Source of the DNA: Fluviicola sp. | GTDB lineage: Bacteria > Bacteroidota > Bacteroidia > Flavobacteriales_D > Crocinitomicaceae | Direction: 5' to 3' | Length of the DNA stretch: 64,000 nucleotides | Assembly (NCBI RefSeq): GCF_039596395.1 | Contig: NZ_JBCNJT010000004.1 | Coordinates: 186,001 to 250,000, forward strand | In this document: piece by piece, positions 32,723 to 41,653 of the stretch | Layout: the number at the start of each line of letters is the position of its first letter | How positions within the stretch are numbered: the first letter of the stretch is position 1 | The notes under the pieces: generated by a model | Databases searched by the model: none | Seen by the model: only the letters and a program-made list of their open reading frames with translations | What the model was told of the DNA's origin: nothing | Program-made: the position numbers and the translations under genes

Positions 32723-34927
32723 TTAAAGTTTAACTCCGAATAAACACACATCATCCACCTGGTCCAGGTTTCCTTTCCAGGATTGGAAATGGTTCTTCAG
32801 CAGGTCATGTTGTTCCGGTGCTTTTTCGGTAGAGATACGCAGCAAATACGCGTGCAGATTTGCCAGCTTCAGTTTTTTTCCTTTTTCACCTCCGAACTGA
32901 TCGGCATATCCGTCAGTATAGGCAAATAATTCATCACCCGGTTCCAGGTCGATCATATAAGTTTGGAATTCGGTCATCAGATCACTTTTTCCTACCGGCA
33001 TTTTATCTGCGGGGAACTTGATCAATTCACCACCGCGAACCAGGACCGGGTTGTTGTAAGCAGCCGCATAAGACAACTTGCGGTTTGATTCGTCAAAGCA
33101 AAACAATACGCCGTCCATTCCGTCACGAGCTCCGTCGTGAGAAATCGATTCTACCAACCGTTTCCGCACATGGTCAAAGATCTTTCCTGGCTCGGTAATT
33201 CCCAGCTGGTTGATGGCTTCACTCAAAAAAGTAATGTTCAGGGCGCTCATAAATGCTCCCGGAACTCCGTGGCCCGTACTATCGCAAATAGCCAGGTAGA
33301 ATTGGTCGTCTCTTTTTGTTGCCCAGTAAAAATCACCGGAAACAATGTCCTTCGGCTGAAAGAAGATGAAAGACTCCGGAAGCGCTTCTTTCAGCAAAGT
33401 CTGCTGCACCAATAAAGATTCCTGGATGCGCTTGGCGTAGTGAATGGAATCCAGTATTTCTGTCTGCTTTTGCTCGATCAGCGATTTCTGATCTTCAATT
33501 TCTTCGTTCTGCTTGTTCAATAGCGCATTGGCCTTCTTCTTTTCCTGGTTCGAACGGAAACTAATACCGAGCGAGATCACGATCAATCCCCCGATCAGGA
33601 ATAATCCTAAGATGAGGTTGCTTTTACGCTGGTTTTCCGCTTCGATCTTTTCGTTGGTTTGCCTGGAAAGTGCCAGGTCCTGCTCTTTTCGCTCCAGTTC
33701 ATTCAGGGAATTCAAGGTTGCAATCTGGTTCGTTACCGATTCCAGGTCCGTTTTTTCCTTCAATTCCTGGGCTTCCTCAAATACTTTCAAGGCTTTCTCA
33801 TGAGAACCGCTTCGTTTGTACAATTCTGCCAACACTTTCAGCGTTCTTATCTGCGCTCCTGCATCTTCCGTATCCCTGAATGCATCGAGCGCCAGTTCTG
33901 CTGATTCAATTCCTTCTTTATACTGTTTCAACTCTGCATAAATACTGGCTTTGGTGAGTTCCACTTCCCCGTAGTTCAGCAAATCCGCTTCCCGGTTGGC
34001 ATATTTTCCGGCTGTCAGGGTGAATTTCATCGCTTCATCAAAACGCTTCAGGTCATACAGGTAATTGGCACGTGCCAAATAATATTCCAGCCAAATGTCT
34101 TCTTCATCCATTTCTTTGGCAACCGAATACATTTCGTCCAGACAGGCTTTCGCTTTTGAAAATTGTTTTTTGGTCCGGTAATCCAGCGACAAATTGTAAA
34201 GAATGGTTTGCCTGTTTCTGACCGCATTTACTTCCCGGCTCAATTTCCGGGCTATTTCGGAATACTTCACCGATTCATCGATCATATTCCTGTCGTGATA
34301 AACCGTGCTCAGATTCATGTAGAGCTGCGCTTCCTGTTCCTTATTCTTTATACGTTTATTCAGTTTCAATCCTTCCTGGAAAGTAGAAATTGCCTGGTCA
34401 TAAAGTCCCACCGATTTATAAGCTGCTGCCAGGTTTGTATACAAAACGAGTATTTTATCATCCTGGTGGAACTTTTTGGCGATATCAATGGCTTTTTGAT
34501 AATGTTTCAGTGCTTGTGCATACGCCCCTTTTTCGTAATAAACAGATCCGAGATTGGCGTAAGCTCCGGTCAGTTTATCTTCCTGGTGATTCTTTATCCG
34601 AAGAGCAATCAGTTCGTTGTACATGGTGATTGCCTTTGAATACTGCGACAGGTAACGGTAATAGATTCCAAGCGTATTTTTTGCATCCATAATGCCGTTC
34701 GGATAATTCCGTTTCCGGGCCAGGTTCAGCGCTTTATTCGCAAAAACATAGGTGGAATCGAGGGAATAATCCAGGTAAGTCCAGGCAATTTCATTGTATT
34801 GAAAAACGCGCATAGTGTCTGAAGAGACAGGTTTTTGAAGCGCATTTTTTAAGCTGTCGAGGTATTCCGTTTGACCGAAAGCCCCGGATCCCATAACTAA
34901 CACTATTCCTAAAAACCAACTTCGCAT
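32723..34927 (-). CDS. TPR sensor with SpoIIE/PP2C-type phosphatase domain
   Basis: This 734-residue signalling protein has a signal peptide (MRSWFLGIVLVMGSGAFGQ) and about eight TPR units at about 60-400 (GSVYYEKGAYAQALKHYQKA is one). A membrane helix at about 439-460 (LILGLFLIGGLIVISLGISF) and a coiled coil at about 462-500 follow. The phosphatase domain (about 500-734) has FFQPKDIVSGDFYWATK, CDSTGHGVPGAFMSALN, DGMDGVLFCFD and LFAYTDGYADQFGG, which carry the metal-binding Asp and Gly residues. So a periplasmic helical sensor would control a cytoplasmic Ser/Thr phosphatase. It is the first gene of the carotenoid operon (three-base gap to cruF), an unusual partner. Target proteins, perhaps anti-sigma antagonists, are not adjacent. 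Confidence 0.93.
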   Translation of the reverse strand: MRSWFLGIVLVMGSGAFGQTEYLDSLKNALQKPVSSDTMRVFQYNEIAWTYLDYSLDSTYVFANKALNLARKRNYPNGIMDAKNTLGIYYRYLSQYSKAITMYNELIALRIKNHQEDKLTGAYANLGSVYYEKGAYAQALKHYQKAIDIAKKFHQDDKILVLYTNLAAAYKSVGLYDQAISTFQEGLKLNKRIKNKEQEAQLYMNLSTVYHDRNMIDESVKYSEIARKLSREVNAVRNRQTILYNLSLDYRTKKQFSKAKACLDEMYSVAKEMDEEDIWLEYYLARANYLYDLKRFDEAMKFTLTAGKYANREADLLNYGEVELTKASIYAELKQYKEGIESAELALDAFRDTEDAGAQIRTLKVLAELYKRSGSHEKALKVFEEAQELKEKTDLESVTNQIATLNSLNELERKEQDLALSRQTNEKIEAENQRKSNLILGLFLIGGLIVISLGISFRSNQEKKKANALLNKQNEEIEDQKSLIEQKQTEILDSIHYAKRIQESLLVQQTLLKEALPESFIFFQPKDIVSGDFYWATKRDDQFYLAICDSTGHGVPGAFMSALNITFLSEAINQLGITEPGKIFDHVRKRLVESISHDGARDGMDGVLFCFDESNRKLSYAAAYNNPVLVRGGELIKFPADKMPVGKSDLMTEFQTYMIDLEPGDELFAYTDGYADQFGGEKGKKLKLANLHAYLLRISTEKAPEQHDLLKNHFQSWKGNLDQVDDVCLFGVKL

Positions 34928-35017
34928 GTTCGAAGATAACGAAAATCAAAATGATGCGTTCCTGATTCAACAGATTATCAATCAGCAATCAACCGAAAGG
35001 TTAATCAGGAACCGGGT

Positions 35018-35081
35018 CTTCGACTCCACTCAGCCACCTGTTCCAGAAAGATTTTTCAAAGGACACTGAGCGGAGTCGAAG
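35018..35081. repeat. Inverted repeat with CTTCGACTCC arms
   Basis: Sixteen-base arms, CTTCGACTCCACTCAG at 35018-35033 and CTGAGCGGAGTCGAAG at 35066-35081, pair with one mismatch across a 32-base loop. It lies 12 bp beyond the hflX stop and before the phosphatase gene. The arm sequence resembles a dispersed repeat I have seen in other Flavobacteriales genomes; this was not checked. Confidence 0.65.
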
Positions 35082-35093
35082 TGTATCTTTGGT

Positions 35094-36275
35094 TTAATAT
35101 AAAAAGTTATTGAACGGATAACGGATTGCAAAAATGCGTTTGATCTCGGAATACATCGTTTCCCGAAGCTCTTCCACATTTTCCTTATTCGTTGCGGAAA
35201 TGAACACACATTTGGTTGCCGGCAAGCGGTTCATCCAGGTCTTTTTCAATTCCTCCAGTGTCATATTAGCGCCTTTCTCGTTTTCAGGATTGTACTGATA
35301 TGCATCGATCTTATTGAAAACAAGGATCATCGGCTTGTCTTTGTTGTCCAGTTCTGCCAGCGTTTCATTCACGATGTGCAGCTGATCTTCAAAGTTCGGA
35401 TGCGAAATATCTACGACATGGATCAGCAAATCGGCTTCACGCACCTCATCCAGTGTGGATTTAAAAGACTCTACCAACTGATGAGGTAATTTGCGGATAA
35501 ATCCAACGGTATCTGTCAACAGGAATGGCAGATTGTCAATCACCACTTTGCGCACCGTTGTATCCAGTGTTGCAAAGAGCTTGTTTTCAGCAAATACTTC
35601 CGACTTACTCAACAAGTTCATCATGGTACTTTTACCTACGTTGGTATAACCGACCAATGCAACGCGCACCAACTGTCCGCGGTTTCCGCGCTGAACAGCC
35701 ATTTGCTTGTCGATCTCCTTCAGTTTTTCTTTCAGGAGTGCAATTCGTGTTTGAATGATCCGTCTGTCGGTTTCAATCTGGGATTCCCCCGGACCACGCA
35801 AACCGATCCCTCCTTTTTGACGCTCTAAGTGAGTCCACAAGCGTTTTAGTCGCGGAAGCATGTATTGCATCTGCGCCAGTTCGACCTGTGTTTTGGCGTG
35901 AGAAGTGCGTGCACGGGAAGCGAAAATATCCAGGATCAGAATGTTCCTGTCCAGAATCTTGCATTCCAGTTCTTTCTCAATATTCCGCAGTTGGGAAGGC
36001 GAAAGCTCGTCATCAAAAATGACCAGTTCGATTCCGTGTTCTTTAATGTATTCTCTGATTTCCTCCAGTTTCCCCGTTCCCACAAAGGTTCTGGGGTTCG
36101 CCATCGGAAGTTTCTGTGTAAATCGTTTAACAGCAGTTGCACCGGCAGTTTCTGCCAGGAACTCCAGTTCATCCAGGTACTCGTGAGCTTGTTCATCGGT
36201 CACCGCAGATGTAATGATCCCAACAAGTACGCAGGTTTCTTCTACTGCATCAACTAAAACGTGACCTTCACTCAT
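35094..36275 (-). CDS. hflX: GTPase HflX
   Basis: HflX is a ribosome-associated GTPase that splits stalled or stressed ribosomes. The 393-residue protein has the N-terminal HflX domain (residues about 20-195, ending RLKRLWTHLERQKGGIGLRG) and a central G domain. The G domain has G1 GYTNVGKSTMMN (near 208-219), G3 DTVGFIRKLPHQLVESFKST and G4 FNKIDAY. A C-terminal tail (FAIRYPFNNFLY) is short. All core motifs are intact. It starts three bases after the cytochrome c gene, so it is probably transcribed with it. Identification is strong. Confidence 0.96.
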   Translation of the reverse strand: MSEGHVLVDAVEETCVLVGIITSAVTDEQAHEYLDELEFLAETAGATAVKRFTQKLPMANPRTFVGTGKLEEIREYIKEHGIELVIFDDELSPSQLRNIEKELECKILDRNILILDIFASRARTSHAKTQVELAQMQYMLPRLKRLWTHLERQKGGIGLRGPGESQIETDRRIIQTRIALLKEKLKEIDKQMAVQRGNRGQLVRVALVGYTNVGKSTMMNLLSKSEVFAENKLFATLDTTVRKVVIDNLPFLLTDTVGFIRKLPHQLVESFKSTLDEVREADLLIHVVDISHPNFEDQLHIVNETLAELDNKDKPMILVFNKIDAYQYNPENEKGANMTLEELKKTWMNRLPATKCVFISATNKENVEELRETMYSEIKRIFAIRYPFNNFLY

Positions 36276-36278
36276 TAT

Positions 36279-36626
36279 TTATTTTCGTAACGTTTGAACG
36301 AATTTTACCAATCCTTTAATTTCGGGCGTGCTCAACATGTCTTCGTAAGGCATCATCCCTTTATCGTTTCCTTTTCGGATCATTTTCTCGATCGCCGGTT
36401 CATCCAACTTACTGATGGATAAATCCTTTGCATTCGAAGCCTGCAATGTTCCGTCAGGCCCATGGCACGAAGCACAATTCAGTGTATAAACCGCTTTGGC
36501 ATCTTCCAGTGAAACCGGTTCATTGGAAACAGGTTTATCGCTTACTTCCGGTTTAGCTGTTTCACCGCAACCGGCACTTAGCAAACAAACAGAAAGAAGT
36601 ATTCCGGTGCTGATTTTTAGAACCAT
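36279..36626 (-). CDS. Lipoprotein c-type cytochrome
   Basis: From ATG 36626 (preceded by GGGAGG) this is a 115-residue lipoprotein. The signal is ISTGILLSVCLLSAGCGE, with acylated Cys near residue 19. The mature part holds one class I heme c site: LNCASCHGPDG (CxxCH near residue 56) and the axial Met candidate in KGMMPYEDMLS. It would carry electrons on the periplasmic face of a membrane. A longer frame starting at 36698 lacks a signal peptide at its start and is rejected. Its ATG overlaps the end of the upstream membrane protein gene by ten bases, which links them functionally. hflX follows after three bases. Confidence 0.9.
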   Translation of the reverse strand: MVLKISTGILLSVCLLSAGCGETAKPEVSDKPVSNEPVSLEDAKAVYTLNCASCHGPDGTLQASNAKDLSISKLDEPAIEKMIRKGNDKGMMPYEDMLSTPEIKGLVKFVQTLRK

Positions 36627-37054
36627 GATCCTCCCAATGCAGTTCTGAACGGCCATGGAATTGCCGCGAAAATGATGATCAATACAATCGTATACCAAAT
36701 CAGGATCGTCTTGTGCTTTTTAGCCGGGTCCAATGCTTTCTCCGCTTTCTTTCTACCGATAGTAATCAAGGTAACTGCGATAACCATCAACAGGATGTGT
36801 TCCAACCCGAAGAAACGTAATTGCGGGTTTTTCATCCAGCCTTCCACGTAAGAAATCTTCCCCGTAACAAATGCCAGGATTGTTCCCACTAAAATCTGGA
36901 TGTGCAGCATTACCATCGCAAACAGGTTCAGCATCTTATCCCCTTTTTCGTATTTTCCGCTTTTTCGTTTTAAGATCGCGTTTACAATTGCGAAAAGCAA
37001 TAACGCCAATGCTAACCAGCGTAATCCGGAATGTACATGTACCAATGCGCCCAT
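36617..37054 (-). CDS. Four-helix membrane protein, possibly cytochrome-b-like
   Basis: Starting at ATG 37054 the protein has 145 residues and four hydrophobic segments. The first is preceded by MGALVHVHSGLRW, with paired His residues. The others are around MLNLFAMVMLHIQILVGTI, FGLEHILLMVIAVTLITIG and ILIWYTIVLIIIFAAIPW. His residues at helix 1 (H6, H8), helix 2 (MLHIQ) and helix 3 (GLEHI) are placed as in heme-binding membrane cytochromes, and the downstream gene is a cytochrome c. A redox role is inference. A longer start at 37111 would add a non-conserved-looking stretch and is less likely. Confidence 0.75.
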   Translation of the reverse strand: MGALVHVHSGLRWLALALLLFAIVNAILKRKSGKYEKGDKMLNLFAMVMLHIQILVGTILAFVTGKISYVEGWMKNPQLRFFGLEHILLMVIAVTLITIGRKKAEKALDPAKKHKTILIWYTIVLIIIFAAIPWPFRTALGGSWF

Positions 37055-37171
37055 AATCAAATTAGTTTTTGGCAAAATTACCGAAAAAAAGACCTCATTG
37101 GTCGAAGTCAATCACTTATTTCCACATAGAATCACTATTTTTCAGCCCTTAAAACCAGAAGTCGTCGAAAA

Positions 37172-40100
37172 ATGATTCGCTATATTGTTGCTCTCTTATT
37201 TCCACTGAGCGTTTTTTCTCAAGCCGAAAAACCTCAGAACGGAGTAAAATCCCCTGCCCAAAATTCGTTTGTGCTTACAAATGTGACCATCCTGGTCTCT
37301 CCCGATAAAACCATAGAGAATGGTACAATCACTGTCCGGGACGGAAAGATTACGGCGGTGGATAAAATCCTGCTCACCACTCCGAAGGACTTGTTGGTCA
37401 TTGACGGAAAAAACGCGGTTGTTGTTCCTTCTTTTATCGAAGTGAATTCAACGATGGGAATTCCTTCAGACCAGAAAGCGGAGAACAAAACGGGACCTTA
37501 CTATTGGAACCATGCAATCCGAGCCGAATTTGATGCGATCGACTGGTACAAAGCGGATGAGAAATTAACCGCAGAATACCAGAAAATGGGATTCGGTTCC
37601 GTGTTGATCCACCGGAATGACGGCCTGGCGCAAGGATACGGTTCTTTGATGCAACTGGGAACAACAACTACAGGAAATTTACCCTATTTAAGCAAAGCAG
37701 CTTCTTTTTATTCGTTCCGAAAGGGAAGTTCTCCGTTGGATTATCCAAGCTCGCTGGTCGGTTCAATCGCTTTACTGAGACAATCTTTTTACGATGCGCA
37801 ATGGCATTCCGAATACGGGAAAGATGCCAATTATACATTGGATGCTATCACGCTACAATTGAAAAAGCCCGCTTTCTTTGCTTTGGAAGATAAGTCGGAT
37901 GTGTTTCGTGTGAAAGCGTTCATGCGGGAATTCAAACGCGACTTTACAATCCTTGGAACCGGGCAGGAACAATTCCTAGGAAATGCATGGGATACCTTGA
38001 AAGTACAATTGGTAATCCCGATCAATTTCCCGGAAGCTTTCGACCTGAAAGATCCGTACCTGGCACATGAAATTCCTTATAGCGAATTAAAGGTGTGGGA
38101 AATGGCACCGAGAAATCCGGGATTCCTGTTCAAACACAAAGTTCCTTTTATTACTTCTGCTTCCGGGCACACCACCGCAGCAGATTTCTGGAAACACATT
38201 CACCAGGCTCTGGCAGCAGGCTGGTCGGTAAATGACGTACTGCGCTCGTTGACAGTAGCTCCGGCAACTTTACTGGGTGTTCAGAAAGAATTGGGAACAA
38301 TAGAAGCAGAGAAATGGGCTAACTTCACGGTATATGACCAAAACCCGTTCCTGTATCAGGCAAAAGTACTGGAAGTATTCTCCAAAGGAGAACGCAAAGT
38401 CTTCCAAAACGCACCGATCTCGGATATCCGCGGAACTTACAGTTTAAACATCGACGGGGCAAAATACTGGCTGGAAATTGCCGGTACTCCTTCCCAGCCG
38501 GAAGGAAAAGTGAAATTGGTACGTACTATCCAGGATTCACTCACACTTGCGAATAAATCAGACACACTGACTACCAATGCGAAACTTTCCCTGGTCAATA
38601 ACGATATCTCCATCCATTTTGTGCAGCAGGTTGACGGCGAAAAGCAAACCTTCAGTCTCAAAGGCGATGTCAATACACGCGTATTCATTTTCGAGGGAGA
38701 AGGAACCAACAACAAAGGAAAATGGATCAAGTGGAGCGCTATGCGCAACAAGAAATTCGAAGCGAAAGACGAAACCAAACAAGCCTGGACTGCTGATACA
38801 ATGAATATTCCGGGTGCACGTTTCCCGAACAGTGCTTTTGGCTTTACCACACCGCCCAAACAATCCGTGATCATTTTCGAACAAGCTACTATCTGGACCA
38901 ATACCGACGAAGGAATTATCCAGGAAGGAACGGTTATCGTGGAAAACGGGAAGATCAAAGCCATTCACAAAGGTTCCGGAACATACGTGAAACCAAATGA
39001 TGCAGTAGTAATCAATGCCCGCGGGAAAATCCTTACAACCGGAATTATCGATGAACACTCACACATTGCCTTAACACGCGGTGTAAATGAAGGCGGACAG
39101 GCAGTTGCATGCGAAGTGCGTATGGAAGATGCGATCAACGCGGAAGATATTGATGTCTATCGTCAATTGGCCGGTGGCGTAACAGCTGCTCAATTGCTGC
39201 ACGGTTCCGCCAACCCGATCGGCGGGCAATCCGCGCTGATCAAGTTGAAATGGGGACATTACCCGCATGAATACGTCATTAAGAACGCTCCGAAATTCGT
39301 GAAATTTGCTTTGGGAGAAAATGTGAAACAATCCAACTGGGGTGTAAGCAACCGTTTCCCGCAAACGCGTATGGGCGTGGAACAGGTTTACATCGATGCG
39401 TTTTCACGTGCACTGGCTTATCACCAGGCGAAAAGCGGGCATCAAACAGGGAAACATAAAGATAAAAACGCGGTTCCTCCGGCGGTTGATCTGGAACTGG
39501 AAGCATTATACGAAATTGTTTCGGGGGAACGCAGAATTACCTGCCACAGTTATGTTCAGTCGGAAATCAATATGCTGATGCACGTAGCTGATTCGTTCGG
39601 TTTCAAGGTAAACACGTTTACACACATCCTGGAAGGATACAAATTAGCCGATAAAATGAAAGAACACGGAGTCGGTGCTTCTACTTTCTCCGATTGGTGG
39701 GCCTATAAATTCGAAGTCATGGATGCCATTCCTCAGAATGCCGCATTGATGACCAATATGGGATTAACCGTTGCGATTAACTCTGACGACGCCGAAATGG
39801 GAAGACGTTTGAACCAGGAAGTTGCCAAAACCATCAAATACGGAGGAATGACAGAAGATCAGGCCTGGAAAATGGTGACTTTGAATCCGGCAAAATTGCT
39901 GCATTTGGACGACCGCATGGGAACCGTCCAGGTTGGAAAAGATGCCGATTTGGTACTTTGGACAAACAATCCGCTGAGTGTAACGGCAAAACCGATCTAC
40001 ACAATTGTAGACGGAGAAATCCTGTTCGATGCGCAAAAGGACTTCAGCATTCAACAGGAAACTGCCGCAGAACGTGCACGCATCATTGCTAAAATGTCGG

Positions 40101-40210
40101 AAGAAAACAAGAAAGGCGAACCGACCAAACCTTTCACACGCAAGCGCAGAGGGCATTTCCATTGCAATACACTGGGTGAAGAAGAATCACTCGAAGTAAA
40201 CGAACACTAA
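37172..40210 (+). CDS. Secreted double amidohydrolase-fold protein (one intact active site)
   Basis: This 1012-residue exported protein (signal MIRYIVALLFPLSVFSQ) joins two amidohydrolase-like halves. The first (about 30-410) has the entry fold (VLTNVTI-like FVLTNVTILVSP) but lacks HxH: the spot reads FIEVNSTMGIP, and the late Asp region reads FITSASGHTT. The second (about 560-970) keeps likely metal ligands: GIIDEHSHIALT (HxH), RITCHSYVQSE (His), NTFTHILEGYKL (His) and VAINSDDAEMGRR (Asp). Only the C-terminal half should be an enzyme, with an unknown substrate, perhaps a cyclic amide or dipeptide, as in the imidazolonepropionase-like group. The downstream gene encodes another degenerate domain. 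It is probably periplasmic. Confidence 0.88.
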   Translation: MIRYIVALLFPLSVFSQAEKPQNGVKSPAQNSFVLTNVTILVSPDKTIENGTITVRDGKITAVDKILLTTPKDLLVIDGKNAVVVPSFIEVNSTMGIPSDQKAENKTGPYYWNHAIRAEFDAIDWYKADEKLTAEYQKMGFGSVLIHRNDGLAQGYGSLMQLGTTTTGNLPYLSKAASFYSFRKGSSPLDYPSSLVGSIALLRQSFYDAQWHSEYGKDANYTLDAITLQLKKPAFFALEDKSDVFRVKAFMREFKRDFTILGTGQEQFLGNAWDTLKVQLVIPINFPEAFDLKDPYLAHEIPYSELKVWEMAPRNPGFLFKHKVPFITSASGHTTAADFWKHIHQALAAGWSVNDVLRSLTVAPATLLGVQKELGTIEAEKWANFTVYDQNPFLYQAKVLEVFSKGERKVFQNAPISDIRGTYSLNIDGAKYWLEIAGTPSQPEGKVKLVRTIQDSLTLANKSDTLTTNAKLSLVNNDISIHFVQQVDGEKQTFSLKGDVNTRVFIFEGEGTNNKGKWIKWSAMRNKKFEAKDETKQAWTADTMNIPGARFPNSAFGFTTPPKQSVIIFEQATIWTNTDEGIIQEGTVIVENGKIKAIHKGSGTYVKPNDAVVINARGKILTTGIIDEHSHIALTRGVNEGGQAVACEVRMEDAINAEDIDVYRQLAGGVTAAQLLHGSANPIGGQSALIKLKWGHYPHEYVIKNAPKFVKFALGENVKQSNWGVSNRFPQTRMGVEQVYIDAFSRALAYHQAKSGHQTGKHKDKNAVPPAVDLELEALYEIVSGERRITCHSYVQSEINMLMHVADSFGFKVNTFTHILEGYKLADKMKEHGVGASTFSDWWAYKFEVMDAIPQNAALMTNMGLTVAINSDDAEMGRRLNQEVAKTIKYGGMTEDQAWKMVTLNPAKLLHLDDRMGTVQVGKDADLVLWTNNPLSVTAKPIYTIVDGEILFDAQKDFSIQQETAAERARIIAKMSEENKKGEPTKPFTRKRRGHFHCNTLGEEESLEVNEH

Positions 40211-40228
40211 CCGGCAGATACAGAGAAC

Positions 40229-41500
40229 ATGAAAACAATTATATCTACTTTTTTGCTTCTGTTGGCAATTGTAAGCTACGGACAAAAGAAATACAATAAG
40301 ATCCTCATCGAAGGTGCAACGCTTCACATCGGGAACGGGAATGTGATCCCGACAGGATCAGTAGGAATTGAGAACGGCACCATTATGTTGGTGAAAAACA
40401 CGCTGGCCTACACCTACAACAAAGCAGACTGGGATACGGTAATCACACTCAACGGGCATCATTTATACCCGGGATTCGTAGCTCCCAACTCTACACTGGG
40501 CTTAACAGAAATTGATGCCGTAAGAGCTTCGCATGATTTCCAGGAATTGGGAACTTTCAATCCGCATGTACGTGCCCAGGTCGCCTACAATTGTGAATCG
40601 GATGTGATCGAAACAGTTCGCACCAACGGTGTATTGATGATCCAGACCACTCCACGCGGCGGGCGTATTTCCGGTCAATCGAGCCTGATGACTAGTGCTT
40701 GCTGGAACTGGGAAGACGGAACCGTGAAGGCAGATGACGGGATCCACATCGAATGGCCTTCTGCTTACAGCCGCCATTGGGGCGAGCCGGTTGCCAAACC
40801 GAATGAAACCTACGAAGAGCAAAAACGGGAACTGATTGCTTATCTGACCAATGCCAAAGTGAGTGCCGGGAATAAGGATAAAGCCACACCGCTTCAATTC
40901 AGTGCCATGAGCGAATGCTTTAACGGGGAGAAAAGGTTTTATTTCCACGCCAATGAAGTGCAGCAAATCAATGACATTCTTGATTTAATCACGGAACTGG
41001 AAATAAAATTCCCGGTAATCGTAGGCGGATATGAAAGTTACCTGGTAGCAGACCGCCTGAAAATCAAAAAAGTTCCGGTCATGGTTGGCCGCCTGCATTC
41101 ACTCCCGCAGCACGACGATGATGCCTTCGACCTTCCATACAAATTGCCATTCCTGTTGCAACAAGCCGGTGTACAATTCTGCCTGCAGAACGAAGGTGAC
41201 ATGGAAGCCATGAACGCGCGCAACCTGCCTTTCCTGGCAGGAACTGCTATGTCTTACGGCCTGACAGAAGAAGAAGCAATCCGCTCCATTACCTTAAGCA
41301 CCTGCGAAATCATGGGAATTTCCAAAAACTACGGAAGTATAGAGATCGGTAAGAAAGCTACACTTTACGGCTCGGCCGGTTCTGCTCTGGAAATGAAAGG
41401 CAACCAGGCTTCCTTGTTGCTAATTAACGGGGCGTTTGTACCAACTACCAATTTCCAGACGGAATTGTACAGGAAGTATAAAACGAAGTACGGGAAGTAA
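40229..41500 (+). CDS. Secreted amidohydrolase-fold protein, likely catalytically inactive
   Basis: This 423-residue protein has a signal peptide (TIISTFLLLLAIVSYGQ) and an amidohydrolase-like fold: ILIEGATLHIGNGNVIPTGS at the start and ITLSTCEIMGISKNYGSIEI near the end. The metal HxH motif expected after HLYPGFVAP is replaced by NSTLGLTEID, and the late Asp site reads FCLQNEGDMEA. It resembles the first half of the upstream protein (FIEVNSTMGI versus FVAPNSTLGL). It starts 18 bases after that gene, so the two are made together. A non-catalytic partner of the intact domain upstream is plausible. Confidence 0.85.
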   Translation: MKTIISTFLLLLAIVSYGQKKYNKILIEGATLHIGNGNVIPTGSVGIENGTIMLVKNTLAYTYNKADWDTVITLNGHHLYPGFVAPNSTLGLTEIDAVRASHDFQELGTFNPHVRAQVAYNCESDVIETVRTNGVLMIQTTPRGGRISGQSSLMTSACWNWEDGTVKADDGIHIEWPSAYSRHWGEPVAKPNETYEEQKRELIAYLTNAKVSAGNKDKATPLQFSAMSECFNGEKRFYFHANEVQQINDILDLITELEIKFPVIVGGYESYLVADRLKIKKVPVMVGRLHSLPQHDDDAFDLPYKLPFLLQQAGVQFCLQNEGDMEAMNARNLPFLAGTAMSYGLTEEEAIRSITLSTCEIMGISKNYGSIEIGKKATLYGSAGSALEMKGNQASLLLINGAFVPTTNFQTELYRKYKTKYGK

Positions 41501-41653
41501 AGAGTGAGAATGAGAGCGGAGAATGAGAGTAAACTTACTGAAGGACTTTAAATCATCATTCTCATTCTGTTTCTGATTTTAACAATTATTGTATCCGTTA
41601 AATCTCTGCGAATAAATATCTTCGTCGAAAATTTAATTTAATTATCTAGGTCT

